DNA of 35,241 bases from Chlorobiota bacterium (lineage in GTDB: Bacteria > Bacteroidota > Bacteroidia > Bacteroidales > VadinHA17), in contig JAADHC010000014.1 in assembly GCA_013152085.1 (NCBI GenBank), positions 1 through 35,241 on the forward strand. Direction: 5' to 3'. The first letter of the stretch is position 1. The number at the start of each line of letters is the position of its first letter. The notes below the pieces were generated by a model, which searched no databases, was not told the DNA's origin, and saw nothing but the letters and a program-made list of their open reading frames with translations. Position numbers and translations under genes: made by a program. Of the stretch, positions 1 through 7,480 are shown piece by piece.

Positions 1-89
1 CGGCTTACCGACAGGGCATCAGCCAGGGCCTGCTGGGTAATTTCCGTCTTTGCCCGCATTTCCCTGAGATGATTATTGATCGTTTCCAT
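1..89 (-). CDS. XRE-family HTH transcriptional regulator, 5' part only
   Basis: Only the first 29 codons are in the window; the gene continues past the left edge. The protein begins METINNHLREMRAKTEITQQ and continues ALADALSVSR, the typical start of an XRE/Cro-type helix-turn-helix (compare the family pattern TQEELAEKLGVSRQ). It is therefore a DNA-binding regulator, but nothing can be said about a C-terminal domain. The ATG at 87-89 is preceded within 15 bases by a Bacteroidota -7 box embedded in an inverted repeat, which suggests autoregulation. It could equally be the antitoxin of a toxin-antitoxin pair; the missing downstream gene would decide this. Confidence 0.75.
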   Translation of the reverse strand, partial: METINNHLREMRAKTEITQQALADALSVS

Positions 90-96
90 AACGATA

Positions 97-127
97 CAAA
101 TGTACATAATAATTTACATTTTGTCAA
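97..127 (-). promoter_or_regulatory. Promoter of the XRE gene overlapped by an inverted repeat
   Basis: Read on the minus strand, TTGACA (122-127), a 17-base spacer and TACATTTG (97-104) fit the Bacteroidota pattern of a -33 TTG and a -7 TAnnTTTG box. AAATGTA (98-104) and TACATTT (115-121) form an inverted repeat inside the promoter. Further TTTACATTT copies occur near 143 and 181. The layout is what an autorepressor operator would look like; this is inference from sequence only. Confidence 0.5.
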
Positions 128-224
128 GTATTATTTACATTTTTTTTTTAAAAAATCATATTTAATATCTGATGATGTAATTTACATTTCCATCTGATCC
201 ACGAATTTAAATGAATAAAAAGGC

Positions 225-437
225 TTTTTGCCGGACACCTCGCTTCAGTCAGGCAGGCAGGAGTGGTCTCAGATCGGAACGCGATTAATCGCGTTCCGAC
301 CAGCGCTCCGGGACTCCATTATACCGGTAAAGATAACATTCAGTCAATCAAATGTTTCGATTGTCTCCTGATATATATATTATCCTAAAAGATGTTTTCA
401 GAATTTAAGATATATATTAGTCATCACCGGTGTCCGG
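225..437. repeat. Small palindromic element bounded by CCGGACACC / GGTGTCCGG
   Basis: CCGGACACC at 231-239 is matched in inverted orientation by GGTGTCCGG at 429-437. Between them, 274-299 is a perfect 26-bp palindrome with arms TCGGAACGCGATT and AATCGCGTTCCGA. No coding potential is evident. The structure fits a miniature inverted-repeat or REP-like element, but no target-site duplication was identified. The -35-like TTTTT run preceding CCGGACACC is shared with the copy at 611-625. Confidence 0.45.
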
Positions 438-625
438 AGAAAATTGGAAAATATGACAAATTGATAATTACTCTAAATTTAATAGCTAATTATCAGTCGT
501 TTATAATTGAGGGCTAAAGCCCATTTTTATGATTTGCGTCACTAACCCCAGGCTTAAGCCTGGGGTTATGGAATCGTTAGTAAATAAGGGCTTTAGCCCA
601 TCACTGTAAATTTTTACCGGACACC
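429..625. repeat. Nested inverted-repeat element with a 26-bp palindrome core
   Basis: GGTGTCCGG followed by AAAATT (429-446) is mirrored by AATTTTTACCGGACACC (609-625). Nested inside are GATAATTA/TAATTATC (463-470, 487-494), GGGCTAAAGCCC (511-522) facing GGGCTTTAGCCC (588-599), and a perfect 26-bp palindrome at 543-568 with arms TAACCCCAGGCTT and AAGCCTGGGGTTA. The concentric arrangement is typical of REP/BIME-like elements mobilised in trans by IS200/IS605-type (RAYT) transposases; that assignment is inference. No transposase is present in the window. Confidence 0.5.
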
Positions 626-650
626 ACTGATTAGTTATATTATTCGTGAA

Positions 651-754
651 AACAATACGTGGATAATTTATTTTAACTACGTAGATATTTTATTTTAACT
701 ACGTAGATAATCATACTGTAACTACGTAGATAATTTATTTTAACTACGTAGATA
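651..754. repeat. Iteron-like tandem array of CTACGTAG sites, 22-23 bp period
   Basis: The unit AACTACGTAGATA occurs exactly at 675-687, 697-709, 720-732 and 742-754, with a degenerate fifth copy ending at 665 (AATACGTGGATA). Start-to-start distances are 22, 23 and 22 bp, and the linkers are near-identical ATTTATTTTA. Each unit contains the 8-bp palindrome CTACGTAG (677, 699, 722, 744). A regular array of palindromic sites at about two helical turns suggests cooperative binding of a dimeric protein on one face of the DNA. It lies downstream of the small membrane protein and over 550 bp upstream of the XRE gene. Confidence 0.7.
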
Positions 755-820
755 ATTAGATCTGCGTATATATTCCTGATCATATTAAAGATTCTTATCC
801 ATGCATAAATATTCGCCAAA

Positions 821-1180
821 TCAGAAGAATATAAAAACCGTTACCAGGATAACAGCGTTGACAGGTATCCCGATCCGCGAGTCGGGCCAGCCGATGACAG
901 ACATCACCAGAGAGACAATGCAAAAAGTTATTGTAAAACTCTTCCAGGAGGGAATGGTAAACCAGATACCTGCAGCCGAGAGCATCATGGCAAGGAAAAG
1001 CATTAACCAGATCACCCCGACAATCCGGATTCCTGTATTCCCTACATCAACTTTTCCTCCAAGCAGGGTGGTTTTATAGGCCATCCCTTCCGGGCTTGCC
1101 ATCTTCCAGGGAACCATAAAACCTACCAGATGAGCGATACCATGCAACAGTATTAAAATAAAAAGTACAATCCGCATCAT
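821..1180 (-). CDS. Small integral membrane protein, unknown function
   Basis: This is a 119-residue, strongly hydrophobic protein with about four predicted membrane segments (roughly residues 2-23, 50-73, 80-97 and 104-119). The N-terminus contains HGIAHLVGF, a phrase I associate with small uncharacterised membrane proteins in several phyla. No catalytic motif is visible, and no function can be assigned. The start is an ATGATG pair; upstream sequence shows only a weak purine-rich stretch as ribosome-binding signal. It is transcribed divergently from the eIF2B-like gene with 96 bp between the starts, and it ends very close to the CTACGTAG array. Confidence 0.65.
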   Translation of the reverse strand: MMRIVLFILILLHGIAHLVGFMVPWKMASPEGMAYKTTLLGGKVDVGNTGIRIVGVIWLMLFLAMMLSAAGIWFTIPSWKSFTITFCIVSLVMSVIGWPDSRIGIPVNAVILVTVFIFF

Positions 1181-1276
1181 ACCAGGATTTTTCTTGTTAC
1201 CAAGATAGAAAATTCCATTAATATTAAGAAAAACGAACCGGATCTTTCATTTCCGGTCAATCCTTACTAATTTTAT

Positions 1277-2182
1277 ATGATATCGGATCACAAGCTCATG
1301 CAGGAGATCAATAAAGTTTTTAACCGGGTTGCTGCCGATAACCTTTCCGGTTCGGGTGGGTTACTCAGGCAGTTAATACAAGGGTTGCTGGAATGTTGCA
1401 GCCGGGATCAGCATTTGTCAATGGCCGAAAAAAGGGTACTGGAACATATCCTGATTGATTTTCTGCAGAAGATGCAGGATTTTGCCATCATCAGGCATTT
1501 CACAGACCGGTTGCTGAATCATGTGCAAAGCCGGGAAAGCATAACCTTCGGAGATATCTGCGATTACGTTTTATCCTACCGGCAATCGTGGAGCGATGTA
1601 CAAACCCGCCAGGCCATTTTTTTTCTTAACCATTTTCCCCTCAAAGGCAAAACCATCCTGACCCACAGCCAAAGCTCAACGGTTCAGGAAATCATCCTGG
1701 CACACACGAACCCGAAAGAGCTGCGGATCATACAGACCGAATCGCGGCCTGCCATGGAGGGACGCCGGCAGGCGCGCAAACTGGCTGAGTCAGGATTTGA
1801 GGTGATCCTGATCACCGATACGGGCTACACACCCTTATTAAAAGATACCGAGATGGTTCTTTTGGGAGCCGACACGGTCTATTCCGATATTTTTATCAAC
1901 AAATGCGGGACATGGGCGCTTGCCTTGCTGGCACGTAAACATGATATCCCCGTATATGTTGTGGCTGACAGCAGAAAATTCATTAAGGAACCTGCACCAC
2001 CGGAACTTATCGTACCGGGCAACAAACCACCCGAAGAAATTCTTGAATTTCCCCCGGACCGGGTCAATCCTTTGAATCATTATTTTGAGGCCATCCCCAC
2101 CCGTTCCGTTACCGCTTTTATAACCGAAGACCACATCATACCGGGACAGGAAATGCCCCTGACAGCACTCGAAAAGAAATAA
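1277..2182 (+). CDS. eIF2B-alpha-like / aIF2B-ribose-1,5-bisphosphate isomerase superfamily protein
   Basis: The 301-residue protein has the two-part architecture of the superfamily that includes eIF2B alpha/beta/delta, methylthioribose-1-phosphate isomerase (MtnA) and ribose-1,5-bisphosphate isomerase. The N-terminal 115 residues are helical. The Rossmann-like C-terminal part shows ILTHSQSST (127-135), TESRPAMEGRRQA (154-166), LLGADT (195-200), INKCGTWALALLARKH (207-222) and VYVVADSRKF (226-235). In the isomerases the first motif carries a catalytic cysteine (THC); here it is Ser131, and the loop before NKxGT is one residue shorter, so ordinary isomerase activity is doubtful. A regulatory sugar-phosphate or nucleotide-binding role is possible but unproven. 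Confidence 0.8.
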   Translation: MISDHKLMQEINKVFNRVAADNLSGSGGLLRQLIQGLLECCSRDQHLSMAEKRVLEHILIDFLQKMQDFAIIRHFTDRLLNHVQSRESITFGDICDYVLSYRQSWSDVQTRQAIFFLNHFPLKGKTILTHSQSSTVQEIILAHTNPKELRIIQTESRPAMEGRRQARKLAESGFEVILITDTGYTPLLKDTEMVLLGADTVYSDIFINKCGTWALALLARKHDIPVYVVADSRKFIKEPAPPELIVPGNKPPEEILEFPPDRVNPLNHYFEAIPTRSVTAFITEDHIIPGQEMPLTALEKK

Positions 2183-2186
2183 TAAA

Positions 2187-2208
2187 AGCAGGAGATTTCT
2201 CTCCTGCT
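2187..2208 (-). terminator. Intrinsic terminator between convergent genes
   Basis: AGCAGGAGA (2187-2195) and TCTCCTGCT (2200-2208) form a 9-bp stem with a TTTC loop. Read on the minus strand the stem is followed by TTTTATTATT, so it is a proper rho-independent terminator for the DUF4340 gene. On the plus strand there is no T run, but the hairpin begins five bases after the stop codon of the eIF2B-like gene and may serve it too. Confidence 0.75.
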
Positions 2209-2238
2209 CCTCCACCCTATTTGAACATTACTGATTAA

Positions 2239-3207
2239 CTAACGCCCGGATTTATTCAGGAACTTTGCTTTTGGGACAAAAAACATTTTATAGATCGAAC
2301 TGTCTTTATCGGCGAACCAGGTTTCGGGATTCATACTCGAGTTCATCACAAAATGGTATCGCGGATCACGGTAAGCTTTGATTACTACGGGATCCATGTT
2401 ATTTCCTTCGGCCGTAATCTGGAAATCCGGGTTTGCCGGGGGATCATAATTATCCGCAAAATCAGCATACCGCCTGAACGTCCAGTCAGCCAGGTAATTT
2501 GCCATACCGGCAGAATCAGCCGGTGCCCCCTCAACATTCCACAGACTGTCGGCATATTGCACGACAAAGCCGGAATCTGCCGGATAGGTAAAAGTAAATT
2601 TTCGCAGGTTGCTCCGTGTGGTCCGAATGAAGAGATGATCCCGCCATGCATCAAAGTTCTGGTTAAACGACAATGCCAGGAACCCGTCAACCTCGTAGAC
2701 TTCCTTTTGATTACCAGGGCGAATGTATGAGGATCCCATTACGCGACCCTGGTAGCCGCCGTACATTTGAGCATTTTTATCTACGGTAAACTTTCCGATA
2801 TACAGGTCAAGGGTTTTCTTATGACCTTCCTGTACCACCAGGCGGGTAGCCGTCGAATCGGTCACGCTATAGTCATCCCATGCGGTATCACTTACAGCTG
2901 CCAGACGTTTGGGACGGATATGTATGATCTCGTTTAACATATTCCGTACACTTCCGGCTTCTACCGGAGCTTCCTTCTTCCCTTTTTTAATCCTCCATTT
3001 GTCACCTTTCCTCGTTATCTCCAACGCTGCCCCTTTTTCGGCTTGCGGATAGAGTATTATGGATGTAACCTTTGCCGTATCCACCTTAATCAGGTCCCGT
3101 TTCAGAGAACTTTCGGTTTTCCTGGTCCTGATCTGCAACAGAGCAAGGATACCGATCAGAACAATAAAAACAATCAACAGCGTTTTTACATTGTTTTTTT
3201 TAGCCAT
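2239..3207 (-). CDS. DUF4340-domain protein, ABC transporter partner
   Basis: I place the start at the ATG at 3205-3207 (MAKKNNVKTLLIVFIVLIGI), giving 322 residues. The frame stays open upstream, but that extension overlaps the end of gldG and is not protein-like. Residues 7-25 form one membrane anchor. The remainder is an extracytoplasmic domain with repeated beta-strand patterns (ITRKGDKWRIKKG; ADSLWNVEGAPADSAGM) as seen in DUF4340, a domain regularly encoded beside GldG/ABC_transp_aux proteins. The gene is the last of the four-gene operon, 28 bp after gldG. It is probably a periplasm-facing accessory subunit of the GldAFG-like ABC complex; its biochemical role is not known. Confidence 0.8.
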   Translation of the reverse strand: MAKKNNVKTLLIVFIVLIGILALLQIRTRKTESSLKRDLIKVDTAKVTSIILYPQAEKGAALEITRKGDKWRIKKGKKEAPVEAGSVRNMLNEIIHIRPKRLAAVSDTAWDDYSVTDSTATRLVVQEGHKKTLDLYIGKFTVDKNAQMYGGYQGRVMGSSYIRPGNQKEVYEVDGFLALSFNQNFDAWRDHLFIRTTRSNLRKFTFTYPADSGFVVQYADSLWNVEGAPADSAGMANYLADWTFRRYADFADNYDPPANPDFQITAEGNNMDPVVIKAYRDPRYHFVMNSSMNPETWFADKDSSIYKMFFVPKAKFLNKSGR

Positions 3208-3235
3208 GATATTTCGTTTTTTCCGGATGGTTAAA

Positions 3236-4738
3236 CTATGAATAATCCTCTTCCATACGCCGCATACGGACGCTCCGGTTTCGCTGCATGCGATAGAATC
3301 CATAAGCGAGGGCCAGGAAGATGGGCAACAGGAAATTAAGGTATTTCAGTAATGTTTTGGTCGAATCCTTCAGTTGTTTCAGCGGGCGGGCTGTGATCCC
3401 CCGGTTGCGCAACCCGATCAGTCCGGTATCATCCGAAAGATAATCGATACTGTTCACCAGGAGGTTTACATTATCCGGGGATACCTGCTGGGCGGAGCCT
3501 ACCGGAAAATCACCATCACCGATTACGATCATTTTTGCCGGGACTTTTCCTCCGAAATTACCGGAAAGTTCGGCCATAACCACCAGGTTTTTATCCGGAA
3601 AATCGCTATCAGTCCACTGCTTTTGTATATCGAAATAGACCGGAGGCGCCACTGTTCCGGACTGGCCGGAAGTAAAAGCCAGCGGAGTAAACACTTTCGT
3701 TGAGTCGCCGGTATATTCTATCGGGCTGGCGAATTCCATGACTACAGCTTCCAGTCCTGAAGTTGCCGGATGGTCGGTAAAATGAGAAATAACAGGAAGG
3801 TAAGGGAACATTACATTCGTCTGAAAGCGGAAGGGACCCTGTTGTTGCTGAACGGTAACACTACCACATTTTGCATCAATGGCAAACACATCCTTCACCC
3901 TGATCCCCTTGCTCAGGAGCCAGGATTCAAGACCGGTACTTATCGCACTGCCGTATGCAGTCTGAAAGTCTCCTTTCACCCTGTTGATCGCTACCAGAAT
4001 ATTTCCACCACGGGCCATGAACCGGTCAAGGGCCTGAAAAACAAATTCGGGAATACTGTCCGAAGGTCTGATCACAGCTACCGTTTTAATCCCATCAGGA
4101 ACTTCGGTCGAATCGGTAAGCGTGAGACCCCGGATATCATACAATACACTTAAATTTTTCCTTACCTGTGGCATATCACCGATTGCCGGCTGCCCATAAC
4201 CCTGCAGAATGGCAATATGTGGTTTGTTCACCACCGATATTTTCTTGATTGCCGATGAGAGGGCATATTCCATAGCTCCTCCCGGCTGGACAAAAGGGAT
4301 AACCTCTTTCCGGTCGCCCATAGAAACCAGTGCCCCCAGGTAAGCCTTTTGTTGCTTCATCTGATCTTTCTCCCTGACATTGATCATAACCGGTTGAATA
4401 CCGTTTTGCAGGGCTTCCTGTTCCGTCTTTTCATCCTCGTTGGGATTAACAAATTCGTACACCAGCATTCCTTTTGCCCTGTTGGTGTATTCAATCAGCA
4501 TATCCTTAAAATCTTCCCTGGTTTGCCCTATGGAGGGAGGAAGATCTTTTGAAAAATATGCGGTTACCGTAACCGGTTCATTCAGGTTTTTCAGAATATC
4601 TTTTGTCGCTTTACTTAAAGTGTACGTATGGCCTTCCGTAAGGTCGAGGCGATAAAAGAGTTTGTCGGAGATCAGGTTAACGACGATCAGTATTGCAGCA
4701 AACAGTACGGTTGACAGAACAATATTTTTTTTCTTCAT
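3236..4738 (-). CDS. gldG: GldG-like ABC transporter auxiliary subunit
   Basis: The protein has 500 residues: an N-terminal membrane anchor (about 7-24), a large extracytoplasmic region of ABC_transp_aux/GldG type (LTEGHTYTLSKATKDIL near 34-50, NEPVTVTAYFSKDLPPSI near 53-70, HIAILQGYGQPAI near 172-184) and a C-terminal membrane helix (about 468-487) ending in a basic tail. This length and two-anchor topology match GldG of the Bacteroidota gliding-associated ABC transporter. GldG-like proteins also occur in non-gliding bacteria beside generic ABC-2 exporters, so motility cannot be inferred from this alone. It follows gldF by 18 bp and precedes the DUF4340 gene in the same operon. Confidence 0.85.
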   Translation of the reverse strand: MKKKNIVLSTVLFAAILIVVNLISDKLFYRLDLTEGHTYTLSKATKDILKNLNEPVTVTAYFSKDLPPSIGQTREDFKDMLIEYTNRAKGMLVYEFVNPNEDEKTEQEALQNGIQPVMINVREKDQMKQQKAYLGALVSMGDRKEVIPFVQPGGAMEYALSSAIKKISVVNKPHIAILQGYGQPAIGDMPQVRKNLSVLYDIRGLTLTDSTEVPDGIKTVAVIRPSDSIPEFVFQALDRFMARGGNILVAINRVKGDFQTAYGSAISTGLESWLLSKGIRVKDVFAIDAKCGSVTVQQQQGPFRFQTNVMFPYLPVISHFTDHPATSGLEAVVMEFASPIEYTGDSTKVFTPLAFTSGQSGTVAPPVYFDIQKQWTDSDFPDKNLVVMAELSGNFGGKVPAKMIVIGDGDFPVGSAQQVSPDNVNLLVNSIDYLSDDTGLIGLRNRGITARPLKQLKDSTKTLLKYLNFLLPIFLALAYGFYRMQRNRSVRMRRMEEDYS

Positions 4739-4756
4739 CTTTTCAGCACTTTAAGA

Positions 4757-5476
4757 TTAAATATTCCGTTTTGCCAGTGAATCCTCTGCCATTTTCAGTC
4801 CGAGGACGATTAATGACAGGAAGTAAATCAGATCTTTGGTATCCAGCACACCTCTGGCCATACTTTCGAAATGCGTGGAGACAGAAAGGAATGAGAAAAT
4901 CTCTCCGGTGAGTCCGGTAAAGCTGCTGGCCAGAACGTCAAAAAGAATGTGAAAGAAGAGACCGATAAAAATGGCTGTCATAAAAGCCACAATCTGATTT
5001 GAGGTAATGCTACTGGCATATAAACCAATGCTGATATAAACGGCACTCATCAGGACCAGGCCGAGATAACCACAGAAAACGGCGCCCGAATCAAGGTTTC
5101 CGATACTGGAAACCGTGATCACGTATGGCAGCGTAAAAAGCAATGAAATGATGATCAGGGTAAGGGCTGCTGTGAATTTACCCAGCACCACGTCACGGTC
5201 GCTAACCGGTTTGGTAAGCAGCAGTTCGAGCGTTCCCGACCTGTTCTCTTCGGCCAGTAAACGCATCGTTAGTGCCGGAATAAAAAAGAAAAGTGTCCAG
5301 TAGGCAATACTGAAAAACGAACGGAGGCTGGCTTGTCCCGACATAAAGATATCACTACCGAAAAGCCAGGTAAAAAATCCGCTGAATGCGAGGAACAGCA
5401 CCAGCAGGATATAAGCAATCAGCGAATCGAAATACGACCGCAATTCTCTTTTGGTAATAATCCATATAGGTTTCAT
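4757..5476 (-). CDS. gldF: GldF-like ABC-2 permease
   Basis: This 239-residue membrane protein has six predicted helices (about 18-40, 55-72, 103-123, 134-156, 162-186 and 215-230). The ABC-2 family coupling stretch RLLAEENRSGTLELLLTKP (72-90) follows helix 2, and VSDRDVVLGKF (91-101) precedes helix 3. Length and motifs match GldF, the permease of the GldAFG transporter. It lies 18 bp downstream of the ATPase gene and 18 bp upstream of gldG, so the subunits are almost certainly co-translated. The transported substrate is unknown. Confidence 0.87.
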   Translation of the reverse strand: MKPIWIITKRELRSYFDSLIAYILLVLFLAFSGFFTWLFGSDIFMSGQASLRSFFSIAYWTLFFFIPALTMRLLAEENRSGTLELLLTKPVSDRDVVLGKFTAALTLIIISLLFTLPYVITVSSIGNLDSGAVFCGYLGLVLMSAVYISIGLYASSITSNQIVAFMTAIFIGLFFHILFDVLASSFTGLTGEIFSFLSVSTHFESMARGVLDTKDLIYFLSLIVLGLKMAEDSLAKRNI

Positions 5477-5494
5477 CTTATTATAGCTGATTTA

Positions 5495-6424
5495 TCAATT
5501 CATGGTTAACTCGCGGAAAACATCTTCGAGCTTGGTTTCCACAGGTGTAAGCTCGGTAATCACCCATTTTCTGGCTACACACAGGTTAAAAATCTCCCGG
5601 GCCAGGTCATGATCGGGTTTGGACTGAATTTCGAAACGGTTCCGGTTTCTGTCAATAAAGTCAACGACACTGCTACCGGGGAGTTCCTGCAAGGCCTTAA
5701 ATATTTCGTTAGGATCACCATCTTTGATCCCGGCTTTTATCATGTCCTGACCCTGGGCCTGTTTTCGCAGGTTTTCGGAAGTCCCGTCCGCGACGATCTT
5801 TCCCTTATTTATAATAAGTATCCGGTCACAGGTAGCTTCAACTTCAGGAAGGATATGGGTACTCAGAATTACCGTTTTATGTTGTCCCAGTTCACGGATC
5901 AGTTTTCTGATCTCTACAATCTGGTTCGGATCGAGGCCTGTTGTCGGTTCATCCAGAATGAGTATTTCCGGATCATGAATCAGTGCCTGTGCCAATCCCA
6001 CGCGTTGTTTGTATCCTTTGGAAAGTTCACCGATTTTTTTGTGTTTTTCAGCATTCAGGCCGCAAACCCGAACCATTTCCCGTATTCTTTCATCAATTTT
6101 TTCTTTGGGGATTTCCTGTAACCCGGCAACAAATTCCAGGTAATCCAGCATGGGCATGTCATCATACAGCGGATTATTTTCAGGCAGATAACCGATATGC
6201 CTTTTTAGTTCATTGGCATATTCCGGCATAGATTTTCCCCCGATCTTTACCACCCCTTTATCAGGGATCATATAGTTGGTTATGATTTTCATGGTTGTTG
6301 TTTTGCCGGCACCGTTAGGTCCGAGAAAACCCAGTATTTCACCTGTTTTTACATGAAAACTGATAGAGTCCACAGCGCGCTGCAGACCATACGTTTTAAG
6401 CACATTTTCAACCGTTATGTCCAT
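5495..6424 (-). CDS. gldA: GldA-like ABC transporter ATPase
   Basis: A complete 309-residue ABC ATPase: Walker A GPNGAGKT (35-42), signature LSKGYKQRV (134-142), Walker B ILILDEP (154-160) and the H-loop histidine at about 190 (STH). A C-terminal extension of about 90 residues (from TSENLRKQAQG onward) is typical of ABC-2 exporters. Its position as first gene of an operon with gldF and gldG identifies it as the motor of that transporter. Upstream, 6425-6668 holds a possible -7 box (TATTTTTG, minus strand, 6528-6535) and a GTGTG/CACAC dyad (6551-6567). Orthology to GldA itself rather than a general exporter ATPase rests mainly on gene context. Confidence 0.88.
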   Translation of the reverse strand: MDITVENVLKTYGLQRAVDSISFHVKTGEILGFLGPNGAGKTTTMKIITNYMIPDKGVVKIGGKSMPEYANELKRHIGYLPENNPLYDDMPMLDYLEFVAGLQEIPKEKIDERIREMVRVCGLNAEKHKKIGELSKGYKQRVGLAQALIHDPEILILDEPTTGLDPNQIVEIRKLIRELGQHKTVILSTHILPEVEATCDRILIINKGKIVADGTSENLRKQAQGQDMIKAGIKDGDPNEIFKALQELPGSSVVDFIDRNRNRFEIQSKPDHDLAREIFNLCVARKWVITELTPVETKLEDVFRELTMN

Positions 6425-6668
6425 AGTTGTAGTGATTTATATATTTTTCCATTGAATCTGCTCATGGACTATTCTTTAATGCAAAAGGCTCAAATCCAAA
6501 TCATTGTTTCCTTTAAATTTAGAAGAACAAAAATATAAAGTTTCTCCCTTGTGTGATTTAAGCACACGACCATTTAACAATTTTTAACAGTTACAGGAAT
6601 GAAACAGCCTGTCCTTTTCGAGATGATTTGCGGAAATATTTTACCTGCGGTAAACAGGCTATCTTAAG
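6425..6668. promoter_or_regulatory. Intergenic region upstream of gldA
   Basis: This non-coding stretch carries a minus-strand TATTTTTG (6528-6535), matching the Bacteroidota TAnnTTTG box, about 105 bp upstream of gldA. A dyad GTGTG-N7-CACAC lies at 6551-6567. Next to the preceding LolA-like gene is a short hairpin, TTTACC/GGTAAA (6640-6654), nested within a longer AGCCTGT/ACAGGCT pair (6606-6612, 6654-6660). The hairpins may end transcription of the export operon, but they lack a clear T tract. Confidence 0.35.
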
Positions 6669-7469
6669 TTATTGTTTCTGAAGATATGCCGTTGTAAACA
6701 TGGAAGCATTAACATCAGGATTATACCGGACCTGTAATATCCGCAGCCAGGACGTTCTGTTATTGATTTTATTTTCCATTGAAAGCCAGCGGGCCATACT
6801 TTTCCCCCCTGATCCGGAAACCGGTTGAATATCTTTAGCATGGAGGACTTTTACCAGTGTGCCGTTTTTATCATAATAATGAGCTTCGCGAAGCATGTAA
6901 TCACTTTTGCCGATATAAACTTCCTTACGGGCAAATCCATAAGTTATGATCAGTTCATGACTTACAGGGATCATATCAATCACAAAACATTCCATACCAT
7001 CCACAGATTGTTCACCTTTGAGGGTAAGCGTAAAATCATCCAGATTCGGTGCGGACATATCGGCATTTGAGAATTCCGAGCCCATAAAACTTTTCCCTTT
7101 CTCGGAACTTACAATTCTACGGACTTTTCTTAATGCCGGAAGATACATCCACATATCATCATTTTTATTCTCATAATCGAAAATCAGCAGGCCGGTACCC
7201 TTAACATCAGCAGGTTCCAGAAACCGGATGATCCTTTTTTCGACACCCGGCTGACTCAGTGAGGCCATGGCAATCTTGCGGATTCTTTCACCGCCCCGGT
7301 TATTCAGGATATGCAGTTCGGTGACCGATTCCATCCCTTTAAACCGGGAAACTTCACGTGATTTCCGCATAATCGTCTTTGCTGTCGGCTGTCCGCAAAC
7401 CAGCGGACTCACTGCCATCATAAGGAAGATGGATACAACGGCAACATTCTTGTTTCTTATCTTTATCAT
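6669..7469 (-). CDS. Outer-membrane lipoprotein-sorting (LolA-like) protein
   Basis: The 266-residue protein has a signal peptide (residues 1 to about 26, ending PLVCG before QPTAKTIM); the residue before Cys is Val, so this is not a good lipobox and signal peptidase I cleavage is likelier. The mature part has the pattern of the LolA-like family found next to MMPL/RND exporters: KRIIRFLEPADVKGTGLLIFDYENKNDDMWMYLP at 78-111 and SFMGSEFSNADM at 127-138, followed by a half-barrel of alternating strands. It is the third gene of the operon, 11 bp after the MMPL transporter, and probably shuttles a lipid-like substrate across the periplasm. Confidence 0.85.
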   Translation of the reverse strand: MIKIRNKNVAVVSIFLMMAVSPLVCGQPTAKTIMRKSREVSRFKGMESVTELHILNNRGGERIRKIAMASLSQPGVEKRIIRFLEPADVKGTGLLIFDYENKNDDMWMYLPALRKVRRIVSSEKGKSFMGSEFSNADMSAPNLDDFTLTLKGEQSVDGMECFVIDMIPVSHELIITYGFARKEVYIGKSDYMLREAHYYDKNGTLVKVLHAKDIQPVSGSGGKSMARWLSMENKINNRTSWLRILQVRYNPDVNASMFTTAYLQKQ

Positions 7470-7480
7470 TGTTTTTATGT

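Noticed and set aside
651-754. Regularly spaced repeats as a CRISPR array
   Set aside because: The unit is only 13 bp with a 22-23 bp period, and the linkers are nearly identical A+T sequence instead of unique spacers; no cas gene is present.
3208-3303. Longer N-terminus for the DUF4340 protein
   Set aside because: It would overlap the end of gldG and place 32 polar residues before a clear membrane anchor; the ATG at 3205-3207 fits better.
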